A stretch of DNA of 64,000 nucleotides. Source: Cloeon dipterum. Lineage: Eukaryota > Arthropoda > Insecta > Ephemeroptera > Baetidae. The notes under the pieces were generated by a model, which made no database searches, was not told the DNA's origin, and saw nothing but the letters and a program-made list of their open reading frames with translations. Below are positions 51,001-61,204 of the stretch, piece after piece. Location of the stretch: positions 23,612,501 to 23,676,500 of the forward strand of contig NC_088787.1 in the NCBI RefSeq assembly GCF_949628265.1, read 5' to 3'. The position numbers were made by a program, and so were the translations under genes. The stretch's first letter is position 1; each line of letters starts with the position of its first letter.

Positions 51001-53323
51001 ATGGTAACCACAGAGTTTCCAAATAATTATCGTTGATGTTTTTTCGTCAGCAGATGAGATGTTTTTTAATATTGAGGAAAATTTTCACATTTCATTATTC
51101 AAATTATTAACCTTTCCAGCCCAAAAATCTTTTAATATATAAATTTGTTTGAACGCGATGTTTCCTCACGCCACACATTTCATTTTCATCTCTTCAATAA
51201 TCTCTTTCAATATTTGTAATGCTTGAATGTGAATCAATGGTGTTGTGTGTGTTGCTCTTCATAGCTTCACATGAGCAGCTGCATGATCTCGGATTATCCG
51301 CGCTTTCCTCATCGCGGTCTGTTGGTCGACACGGCCCGCCACTTTATGCCGATTGAAACCCTACACAAAATCATCGATGGTATGGAGGCGAGTAAACTTA
51401 ACACCTTCCACTGGCACATCGTCGACGACCAGTCCTTCCCTTATCAGAGCAAGCTATACCCGGAGCTAAGGTATCTTTTATTTATTTTGCTTTCTTCAAT
51501 ACACAAATCAAAAGAAAAATGTTCGCAAAATCAAGCTCAAATAGATATTTTCATCTAGTTTGCAATAGTTTGGTCAAAGATGTATGTGTCCTTTATAATA
51601 TGATGAAAAAGAATTTATTCGACACAAAATGTGCACAACGAACAGAAAATATAAATGTTTATAAAAGTTCACTGTTCGTTTTTGCGTTGGCGGCTTGAGA
51701 CAGAGTTAAATTCTTCATATCAGTCTAGGAAATTTATTATACACATTATATAATAATTTTTAGTTCAGCCTCTGTCGTGTGAATTTTGTTTCAGTGGAAA
51801 CTGCTGGCTTTCAGATAAAACTAATTGATTTTTCAATATCAGTGTGACAAAATTTATCCAATTTAATAATTATTTGCTGAAAAGATTATTTCCACTATTT
51901 CCGAGTTTTTGTGTATATTGTTTCCCTTTTTATTTTATTAAAGGCATCTTTGATACGCGCTTATCAATTACTTTTAATTTTACAGCGACAAGGGAGCGTA
52001 TAACCCACTTTCACACGTCTACACGCAGAACGATGTCAAGGCGTTAATTGAATACTGCAGACTCAGAGGCATCAGGGTCATCCCTGAATTCGACACGCCA
52101 GGTTATTTTCAAAATAATTTTGCATTTAACCAACTTACCCTTTGCTATATAGCTTACGGAACAAAGCGAATAAATATTTTTATTATATTTCTGTTAATCG
52201 TTTTTAGTTAGTTTAAAAATAATTATTGGGTAGGCATGAAAGCGAAATAAAAAATAATAGTTTTTCATTTTTGTTTAAATTATATATTCAAACCTTTTTC
52301 AGGTCACACGCTATCTTGGGGCAACTCACATCCCGAGTTGCTGACCAAATGCTACAACAGCAAAAGTCCGCTTGGACCAATGGATCCGACCAAAAAGTCC
52401 ACGTACAGATTCATTCAGAACTTCTTCTCAGAAATTGCTGAGGTATTCCCTGACCGGTACTTCCACGTTGGCGGCGACGAAGTCTCTAAGGACTGCTGGT
52501 CATTTAAAAAAAAATCCCCCTAAAATTTAAATAGTGATTACAACTCCATTGCAGGAAAAGCAACCCTGATATCAACAATTGGATGAGGGAGAACAACATC
52601 AGCGGCTTGTACAACAAACTAGAGAGCTTCTACATCAACAAAGCTGTTCATCTCATCTACTCGCTCAACATGAGCACTATCGTTTGGCAGGAGGTGTTCG
52701 ACAACGGCGACACCCAGTTGGACAATAACACGGTCGTACATATTTGGAAACTTGGCAGCTTTATGGAGGAATTGCGGAAGGTAGTAGCTTAAAAATACAA
52801 TCTTTTACCCTTTCCATCTCTTGAAAATTTTTTGAGTAATTTATAATTAATTTACAACTTTAATTCGGTGAGGTTAATTTCGTGCTTTTCAAAGGTTTTA
52901 AAATCTCACCATTTAAAACCTTGAAATTTTTAATACAATGAAACCTTTGCCCAGACGACATCAGCTGGATACATGACCCTCCTATCGTCTTGCTGGTACC
53001 TGGACCATCTGAAGAGTGGTGGTGACTGGACCGAGATGTACCAGTGCGACCCGCATAATTTTGATGGCACCGAGGAGCAGAAAAGATTGATTCTTGGCGG
53101 CGAGGCATGCATGTGGTCTGAGTTCGTCGACTTCACGAACGTAGTGCCGAGGGTATTTCCGCGGGCCAGTGCAGTGGCTGAGAGACTGTGGAGCGACCGC
53201 TCGGTCAAGGATATTCGGGACGCCACCCAGCGGCTCGACGAGTTCAGGTGCCGCCTCCTCAGGAGGGGAGTGCACGCCCAGCCATCCAGGGGCCCAGGCT
53301 ACTGCCCTGGGGAGATCTTTTAG
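48016..53323 (+). CDS. GH20 beta-N-acetylglucosaminidase 1 (chitooligosaccharidolytic type)
   Basis: Eight exons: 48,016-48,168, 50,273-50,513, 50,572-50,699, 51,265-51,470, 51,986-52,101, 52,303-52,498, 52,555-52,780 and 52,955-53,323, giving 544 residues in phase. It opens with a signal peptide ([18 protein letters not shown]), so it is secreted or lysosomal. The non-catalytic N-terminal domain starts at [11 protein letters not shown]. The catalytic barrel holds [44 protein letters not shown], the acid pair in [33 protein letters not shown] and [12 protein letters not shown]. All usual GH20 active-site positions are present. It should remove terminal GlcNAc from chitin oligomers, a role in moulting or digestion known for this family. 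Intron 1 is 2.1 kb. The exon-2 donor is weak (T-GTCCGA) but sits where both paralogs splice. Codons end mostly in G or C. Confidence 0.95.
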
Positions 53324-53401
53324 CACAGACAATAATAATGTTCGTTCGTGTGCGTGATGGGCTGCGGTATTTTTTTCAAGTGTTTTTTGTTTTGATGCGG
53401 C

Positions 53402-53407
53402 ATTAAA
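53402..53407 (+). terminator. Possible polyadenylation signal of GH20 gene 1
   Basis: ATTAAA lies about 80 bp after the stop codon. It is the common variant hexamer, and no AATAAA is nearer. Confidence 0.35.
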
Positions 53408-53599
53408 ATACGACGCAAATATTATGCGATTGAATTAATTACTGACTTGTGTATTAGAAAAATATGTGAATGCATTTTTTATTTGTCCACGATGCATAAA
53501 TCAAGGTATTTTTTATAACTAATCTGTTTTTTCAATTGAAATTTTCCACAAATTGCTTTTATATATATATAGCTTAAAACCTCTTTCGAGATGGGCGAT

Positions 53600-53990
53600 C
53601 CCTTGATAGTGAATAACTCGCGAACACCCCATGCCCCAATAATTACGTCGCGAACGAATAACATGGGCGCACAAGCCTCATTGGAGGACGCCTAGTTCAG
53701 AAAAGGACCACCTCGAGTTACTGCCTCGGATCTTTTTATTGAAAAGCTAGATATTCATTCCGTTAAATAAATTCACGCGTGCTGAAAAAGTACAAATCAG
53801 CAAGTATATCGAGTCGAAAAGCTTTTGCAATCATCCTAATCCGAATGGACTCGTTATTGCGATGAAAGAGAAGAGTCAAATTTAAGCGCAAATCCGCTCG
53901 CACCCTAAAACATCACTCGGATTCTCAGATTGTAAGTGCACGCAAAGCAAAATATGCGCTCAACAATGTGAGCCAACGGCTTGGTATTCA
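53600..53990 (+). repeat. Dispersed repeat family B, copy 3
   Basis: It shares GCGAACGAATAACATGGGCG and later CGAGTCG and GTGAGCCAACGG with the copy at 3,735-4,165, in the same order and spacing range. The middle is strongly diverged. Its end is followed immediately by the hAT-like element at 53,991. Confidence 0.6.
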
Positions 53991-54280
53991 TAGGGCCGGA
54001 CTGGCCTATTGGGCTTAGACGCCCGTTGCGCTCCCCGCCTTGGCGCCTACCAAAAAAGTTTCTGTTCGTGCACCCAAATCATTAAATAAGTTAAATTCAG
54101 CTTAATGCTCGTTAGTGTTATTAAAATGTTATATTTTACTTAGAGAAACGTCCAAATTAAAATTTCTTGACACCCCCCCCCCCCCCATAAAAGTATCCAA
54201 AAAGCCCGTGCGCCTCCTTGCGCCCGGCGCCTCCCTACCAAAATTTCGGAAACTTTCGCTTAGTCCGGAGTCCAGCACTG
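53991..54280. mobile_element. Candidate non-autonomous hAT-like element
   Basis: The left end TAGGGCCGGACT and the right end, in reverse complement CAGTGCTGGACT, match at 9 of 12 positions and resemble hAT termini. The flanks GGTATTCA and GTCACTCA agree at 5 of 8 bases, possibly a decayed 8-bp duplication. The inside holds a run of about 15 C near 54,173-54,187 and repeated GCGCCTCC-type units. No coding capacity is seen. The boundaries are inferred. Confidence 0.4.
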
Positions 54281-54502
54281 GTCACTCAGATCTGATGGGC
54301 TCTTTTAAACAGAACAAAATTCAAAAGAAATTCAATCTGGATGAGCATCACTTTGGGTTTTATAGATTCTTATACGTGCTAATTTTAGCTGCTCGTTTAC
54401 CCTTAATTTTGTGAAAACCATTATCACTTGATTATCTTGAAATTTTATCTCTGCACTTGAAAGGAGTTAAAGAGTCGCATTTTGCTATTTATCAGCTCAG
54501 AA
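54281..54502. other. Short upstream region of GH20 gene 2
   Basis: There are only about 220 bp between the hAT-like element and the start codon, with no obvious TATA box. Confidence 0.35.
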
Positions 54503-57244
54503 ATGAGGTTGTTTTCACTCAATTCACGGATTTTAATTCAAATTACAATCACACTTTTATTAAGTTTTGGACAGTCAAAAATTTGGCCTAAACCAAATTT
54601 TCAAGTAAGCTACCACAACAATGGCATCATGCTTATACCAGCTAGTAGCTTCCGTTTCAAAGTGAGTAAAAAAACAATCAAATGTGTAAATTTGCGATTA
54701 GTGACAGCAGCACTTTTAGGTGTTGGTGAACACTTGTGACATTCTAGAAGCTGCTCTGAAAAGGTACCACACATACCTTTTACTTGAGCGCACGGCAGAT
54801 TACTTGGGCCGATTAGATTACAAGTCGTCGGACAACTTCCGAGGAAACCTCACGATATTGGGCGTTGCTTTGATGGCACCGTGCGAGGACTCGCCCTATT
54901 TTGGCATGGATGAACACTGTAGAGAAACATATTTTTAATTATGCCTTAAGAACGACCATTTCTGTCTTCACAATGTGCAGTATTCCATTTCACTAACATC
55001 GCGTATATATTTGTGCTGAAATAGATTATGTTTCTCGTAATGGGGGGGGGGGGAACATCCAGAATATATACGATGGAATAAGTTTAGTGAACACATAAGT
55101 TAAAACTGTGGATAATATCTATTAATATTTTATCAAGAAGATATTCATTATTATGCAAATAAAATGTGTACATCTCATTGTCATTTACTTTTGAATTAAT
55201 TATTTGTTTAACAACTTTTTGCATGCTAAAAATAATGTGACATCAAACCTTTTCTTAAGAAAAATACTAATCCATCTGAATACTCTCAGACCTATGATGT
55301 ATTATCTGTTTGAAAATTTTTTAGACGAACTGAGAATTGACAGTGAAGATGTGCCAGAAGCTGGGAAGTTAGTGGCCAACTCAGTATGGGGCATATTGCG
55401 CGGACTGGAGACGTTTGTGCAGCTTGCTGTGCCCTCTGAAGGAGACGAGGCTGTGAGTATTAGAGTGCAAAAAATAGACTGCTAAAAATTAACCCTTTTC
55501 ACGCCAGTAAATTGTGTATTTAGCATTTATTCGTTAGCAGCTGCTTGGTGTCAGACTTCCCTCGGTACTCTCATCGCGGACTGATGATCGACACCTCGCG
55601 GCACTTTCTCCCTCTGTTCACCCTGTTCACTCTGATTGACGGGATGGAAGCGAGTAAGCTGAACGTTTTGCATTGGCACATGACCGATGACGCCGCTTTT
55701 CCCTTCAGAAGTGCTCGCTTCCCTGAGTTCAGGTAAAATTCTCATTAATTTTAGTTCATATTATTTACTCAATAGATAATTTTTCAAAAAGTGAAAAGGG
55801 GTCCTTCCACCCTTATACGCACGTTTATACGCTGAGCGACGTAATATCTGTGGTCGAGTACTGCAAGCTGCGCGGGATCCGCGTAATTCCTGAGTTTGAC
55901 ACTCCAGGTTTGACTAAAATGGTCTTTTGAACCACATCATGATATTATCGTATTTAGAAATCTCCTGAAATAAAAAATAGATTATATACAGCTTTTAAGC
56001 ACCAAATTTTTCGGCCAAGAAAAAAGAAAAATCACTAGGTCTAGATTTTTTTTGGTTGTTTCAAGCAAATTTAACCAACCTTTTGCACCAAAAAAGTTAC
56101 ATTTTTTCCCTTACTTGTCATCCCAAACCACAGCTCATCGTTTTGTAATTCATTCAGGTCATTGCCGATCCTGGGGACAATTATTCCCGCATCTTTTGAC
56201 GAAGTGCTACGATGAAAACGGGGTGGCAGATGGCACATTAGGACCTATAGACCCCACAAGCCAGTTTTCTTACGACATTGTTAAAGGCTTGCTTGCCGAG
56301 GTTTCGCAGGTGTTCACTGATAGTCACATGCATTTGGGTGGGGATGACATACAGCTAGATTGCTGGTAAGAGAGTGGAAATCATTTTTTTTAAATTGATC
56401 TATGAAATAATTTAGTGTTGTACACGCCTTTGTGCGTTTAATAAAATTTTATTTATAAAAAAAACACAACAATTATAATTCTAAAAATCGATGATTATAG
56501 TGTAATACTTGATCATGAATAACTGCACTGAATTTTCGCTTTAGCAAAATCAAAATTTAGTAAAAACTGTCACTTTTCTGCACACAGGGAAAGCAATCCT
56601 GCCATAAACCAATATTTAGAGGAAAATGGACTAGCTGGTGATCACAGGATTTTAGAGGGTGTTTACATGGACCAAGTGGCATATTTCGTGACTGTTTCTC
56701 TGGAGCGACAGATTATTGTGTGGCAAGACTTGTTCGACAACGGAGCAGCGAGTCTCGACCTGGAAACGGTGGTGCAAGTCACGAAGGCTGAGGGGTTTCA
56801 AGAAAAGCTTCAAAATGTTGGTGAAAATGCTCACAGCAATTCTAACGGACTTTTTATCGTTATCGGTAAAACAATTTATAGATCACAGAAAAAGGTCACC
56901 TCGCTCTTCTCTCCGCCTGTTGGCAACTGGACCACCTGGAGTCCAAGTGGGAAGACATGTATGATTGCGAGCCTGGTTATTTTGTTGGTGAACAACCTGG
57001 AAGGGTGATCGGTGGAGAGGCAACCATGTGGACGCACTACGTTGACCACACAAATATCGTGTCGAGGGTTTTTCCGAGGGTGAGCGCGATGGCTGAACGA
57101 CTCTGGAGCACATCACACTCTCTTGACGCGGTGGAGGCGACCGCGAGAATGGATCGATTTCGTTGTCTATTACTCAGGAGAGGTGTTGATGCTGAACCGT
57201 CTATTGGTCCTGGATTTTGTCTAGGCGAAACTTTCCATAATTAA
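54503..57244 (+). CDS. GH20 family paralog 2, probable pseudoenzyme
   Basis: Eight exons: 54,503-54,661, 54,720-54,918, 55,325-55,452, 55,524-55,732, 55,792-55,907, 56,158-56,365, 56,588-56,816 and 56,882-57,244, giving 536 residues with all phases closing. The domain order is that of its neighbours: signal peptide, [61 protein letters not shown] and [13 protein letters not shown]. Active-site motifs have changed. The acid pair reads HLGGDDI (Glu to Asp). ACWQLDHL has Gln for the catalytic-site Tyr. VVQVTKAEG replaces the VHIWK Trp. MWTHYVD has His for the sugar-binding Glu. All exons are open and splice sites are mostly good; the exon-7 donor (GTTGGT) is weak. It is therefore kept as a gene, not a decaying copy. 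It may bind chitin oligomers without cutting them, or act on another ligand. Codons are more AT-ending than in the flanking paralogs. Confidence 0.9.
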
Positions 57245-57357
57245 AAAAAAAAATGTTGTGTGAAGATAATACAGTATTTATATTTCAAATTTGAAAAAAA
57301 CATTCGTCTTGAATTTCATGGTATAGAAATTTAGTCATGTTTTTATTGTGAAACCGA

Positions 57358-57363
57358 AATAAA
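57358..57363 (+). terminator. Polyadenylation signal of GH20 gene 2
   Basis: AATAAA lies 114 bp after the stop codon, in AT-rich DNA. Confidence 0.5.
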
Positions 57364-57511
57364 TTATATTTCAAGCAGATCAAGTTTCAGATAAAAACAA
57401 ACGACATCCTTATCAAAAGGTGCAAGCGTACTTTTTTCATAACACTAACGCCCAAGTGAAACCATTAGTTAATCTTATTCCTGATAAAGAGCTTAACTCA
57501 ATCAGCATTCG

Positions 57512-57519
57512 TATAAAAG
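57512..57519 (+). promoter_or_regulatory. TATA box of GH20 gene 3
   Basis: TATAAAAG lies 46 bp before the ATG at 57,558. A start site about 30 bp downstream would leave a 5' UTR of roughly 15 bases. Together with the close upstream polyadenylation signal this defines a compact intergenic promoter. Confidence 0.6.
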
Positions 57520-57557
57520 TGCGTGTTGGAGGCACCGCTAGAATTACTGTTGCAAAG

Positions 57558-60024
57558 ATGAAGTTGGTGGTTTTGTGTTTGTTGCTCGCTGTTGGAGCGC
57601 TGGCTCAAGACGAGCCCCTCACAAGGGGAATTGGCAAGGAGTGGGGCCCTTGGGTTTGGCCCACCAGGGGTGAAATCTGGCCCAAGCCGAGGAGTACTGT
57701 CAACTACAACATTGATGGCTATATGGCTGTCAGAACCAACATTTTCCGATTCAACGTAAGCGTCAAAATTGTGCTTCAAATGATACATAATTTATACAGT
57801 CACGAATACAGAACTAACTAGAATTTGCTAAAAACAAGTCAACAAATACTGTATAGTGATCAAAATTTTAAATTCGTTTGCTGCTCAAAGTGGGGTGAAC
57901 AAAGAAGTTCAAAAATGTAATAATAGTTTATGGATTTTTTAATAATTGTATTTAATGCCTTTTCTAGCTATATTAAATATGATTGTGAGGATTGTAAGAA
58001 AAATTTTCCAAACACAAAAATTAAAAAGTAAAATGTCGCTTGAAAATTACCTTTGCCGGATTTTGCAGTTTCAAATCGTTAAATTACAGACTTATGGTCA
58101 AAGTTCATAATAATGAACCCTTTGAATTAATTAAAAATAGCTCTCATTGCATGAATTTGTTTTTAAGGTACTGAGCAACACGTGCGACATATTGGACGAT
58201 GCCTTGCTGCGATACTACAGGTACCTGGTGTTGGAGCGCGAGGCAGCGTGGTCGGACCGTGCCTACGAAAGAATGAAGTCCAACAAAATCCCCACTGGAT
58301 TTGACAGCATCAACTCCAAGGCTACATTCCGAGGAAATTTGGACGTTCTTGATGTTGAGCTCACGTCCCCTTGCGAAAATTTGCCGTATCAAGGAATGGA
58401 TGAGAGTTGTTAGTAGCTAAAAATAGCTTCAATTTTTTTTATTTCTCTGTTGCTGTGGGAACATTGCTCCTCTTATCCCTCGATAAGTAAAAATATGTTT
58501 GCCAAAAGATAAAATATTAGCATTGTTGTTTCAGATGAGCTCAAAATTGACACGCCAGATCTTCCAATGGCAGGAAGATTGATAAGTCAATCAATTTGGG
58601 GAATTTTGCGTGGATTAGAGTCCTTTGTCCAACTTGCCGCTCCTTCTCAAGACGGGTCAGCGGTGAGAGGCGAATTTCTTTCATGCCGATAAACCCATTG
58701 ACTGGTATCTTTTAAATGCACAGCTGCACATGAACAGCAGCCACATCACAGACTTCCCGCGTTTCCAGTACCGTGGCTTGATGATTGACTCCGTGCGCCA
58801 CTTCCTGCCCTTACCCACCATGTACAAGCTAATCGATGGTATGGAGGCGAGCAAACTCAACGTTATGCACTGGCACTTGGTCGACGACCAGGCCTTCCCC
58901 TACCAGAGCAATGTGTTCCCCGAGCTCAGGTTGGAGTGCAACAACTTTCACACAGCATAGTAATAAAACTGATACTTCATGCAGTGAACAAGGCGCTTAC
59001 AACCCTTTCTCACACGTGTACACCCAAAACGACGTGAGGAGCGTCATTGAATACTGCCGACTGAGGGGCATCAGGGTGATCCCAGAGTTTGACTCCCCAG
59101 GACACACCAGATCTTGGGGAAACTCACACCCTGAGCTACTGGCCACGTGCTATGGCCCTGATGGGCAGCCTGACGGCAGCCTTGGGCCAATGGACCCATC
59201 CAAGGAATCGACCTTCGAATTCGTCAACACCCTCTTCGGCGAGGTTGCTGGCCTCTTCCCTGATGGCTACTTCCACCTCGGTGGAGATGAGGTCAACTAT
59301 ACTTGCTGGTGCGTGCCCGTGACTTGGCTCGCAGTCGTTTGTTAATGGGCAGGATTATTTGCGTCCAGGTCAACCAACCAGGCGATAAACGACTACATGG
59401 CCTCGATCGGCATTGCCGGTAACTACCAGCGACTGGAAGGCGTGTACGTCGACAGGGCGATTGAGATTGTGCGCAACCTGAACATGAAGCCTATGGTTTG
59501 GCAGGAGGTGTTCGACAACGGTGGCTCGTCCATCGACGCGCAGACAGTGGTGCATGTCTGGAAGGTGCAGGACTTCATGCAAGAACTGGCCACGGTGCGC
59601 CTGCCTCCCTCACCCCTCATTAACCACAAACTAATTGCTTAAATTGCAGGTTACAGGTGCTGGACACGTGGCTCTCCTCTCTTCATGCTGGTACCTGGAC
59701 CATCTGGTGACAGGCGGAAACTGGAAGGAGCTGAATAACTGCGAGCCGCACGACTTCTCTGGTACGACTGCGCAGAAGGATCTGGTTCTGGGAGGAGAGG
59801 CGTGCATGTGGTCTGAGTACGTGGACACCAACAGCATCGAGTCCAGAGTGTATCCTAGGGCTAGCGCCATGGCCGAGCGGCTGTGGAGCGATGTAACCCA
59901 GACAAACACGGTTGAGGCCGCCAGACGGCTTGAGGAGTTCCGCTGCCGCCTTGTCAGGAGAGGCATCAGGGCGCAACCTGCTAACGGGCCTGGATACTGT
60001 CCTGGAGAAGTTTTCAATGCATAA
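57558..60024 (+). CDS. GH20 beta-N-acetylglucosaminidase 3 (chitooligosaccharidolytic type)
   Basis: Seven exons: 57,558-57,755, 58,168-58,408, 58,535-58,662, 58,724-58,929, 58,985-59,308, 59,369-59,594 and 59,650-60,024, giving 565 residues. The signal peptide is [17 protein letters not shown]. An insert not seen in the two paralogs ([16 protein letters not shown]) precedes [13 protein letters not shown]. The catalytic motifs are intact: [86 protein letters not shown] and [12 protein letters not shown]. It should hydrolyse chitooligosaccharides outside the cell. Exon 5 (324 bases) equals exons 5 and 6 of the neighbours (116+208) joined exactly, so one intron has been lost. Introns are short and codons GC-ending, which fits good expression. 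A TATA box is at 57,512 and AATAAA at 60,115. Confidence 0.96.
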
Positions 60025-60114
60025 TTAAGAATTTGGACTGTAAAAATGATAAATAGAAATTTTTCGAAATTAAATGAGTTTGTGAGTTAAAATATAGTTC
60101 ATGCCAGGTTTTTA

Positions 60115-60120
60115 AATAAA
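60115..60120 (+). terminator. Polyadenylation signal of GH20 gene 3
   Basis: AATAAA lies 91 bp after the stop codon. Confidence 0.55.
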
Positions 60121-60730
60121 TGCTAAGTATAATAATATACTTTCCTCAAAATTACCCAGTTTTACCAGTTTTGAGTTAGATGAATTAATACCTATTTCTA
60201 GGCGGTAGCTCACAATGAGACGCCAAGTTATTTGATAATACATTTATTAATTAAAAATATACATTCCTGAGCATCAAATCCACCCGTACTGCTAGTGATC
60301 AGAATTTAGGTTCAATCCATGCCTTGGGGGCTCGGGGGGAGTGCAACATTAATTATAACTCCTCGCGACGCCAAAGCAAACAATCTACAATGCACTTAAT
60401 CGCGAGCACATGCCCACAATTAACACAGAAATGCCCATATTTTTAACATGTGTGTGTGTGTGTTTTCAGTAAGCTTGCCTCTATGTGTGTGTCTGTGTAG
60501 GTTTCTTCGTTGACAAATTTCATTTTGCTTTCTACCGTATTATTAATAATATGTTTACGCATCCATCATCTATTTATAGAATCCATGCCTAGGCTACTAA
60601 AAATCAATAAGATATAATCATTGTACTTGTATCAAAGAGGGGAATTCTCTAGATTCGTCGGAAGAACGCGAAAAGAGTAGTTTCTGCTCTTGTGGAAAAG
60701 AAATTATCTGCGCGGTTCGCCAGTTTTAGG
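60121..60730. other. Intergenic with a short TG microsatellite
   Basis: A run of TG dinucleotides occurs at about 60,449-60,462, and a second interrupted TG stretch near 60,485. No gene is seen. GGTTCAATCC near 60,310 has a T-arm-like look, but no tRNA cloverleaf can be built around it. Confidence 0.4.
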
Positions 60731-61204
60731 TATTATTATTATTATTGTTGTTTATTCTCACAAATTGTCAGGTACATTCATGTTAAAGCAAGTCAATAAA
60801 AATATAAATAAGCATGTGAGAAAAGGCAGCACTCCTGGCAAACAACTTACGAAAGCCCTGTCCAGGAGGACAGAGCCGGAGTGGGCCCAGACTAGTATCG
60901 AAAACACATCACTAACACTTTAAAAACTCGAAATCACGTATTTCTTGCAGAGAGGAATAAACTGCGCCACACTACATGTCTTCATCACAGGTGGAAGATC
61001 GTTCCAAAATTTTACCACTCGATAGTCTAACACATTTTTACCGAGATCAGTGCGGGCTGGCGGCTGCTGTAGTCGAGGGTGCAGCGGGTCATCTCCGCGG
61101 TGGACTCGCCCCAGGGTGATGCGTGACATCGCGTTGTAGTCGGTCACGCCCGCGAGGCACTTCTTGAAGAAAATGAGATCATTGTAGACTAGTTGGGCTG
61201 GCAC
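60731..61204 (-). mobile_element. LINE 3'-end fragment (family A, best-preserved copy)
   Basis: On the minus strand the C-terminal ORF peptide is intact: GVTDYNAMSRITLGRVHRGD, LHPRLQQPPARTDLGKNVLD, YRVVKFWNDLPPVMKTCSVA and QFIPLCKKYVISSF, then stop. The 3' UTR follows, ending TTGTGAGAATAAACAACAATAATAATAATA. The peptide resembles the extreme C-terminus of arthropod non-LTR ORF2 proteins (a YRVV-x-FWN-x-LPP pattern). The reverse transcriptase core is missing here because of 5' truncation. This copy is the reference for the other four fragments in the window. Confidence 0.88.

Noticed and set aside
52982-53332. Long antisense frames over GH20 and receptor exons
   Set aside because: They mirror GC-rich coding exons on the other strand and have no independent signals.
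60305-60330. tRNA-like T-arm sequence GGTTCAATCC
   Set aside because: No acceptor, D or anticodon stems can be placed around it.
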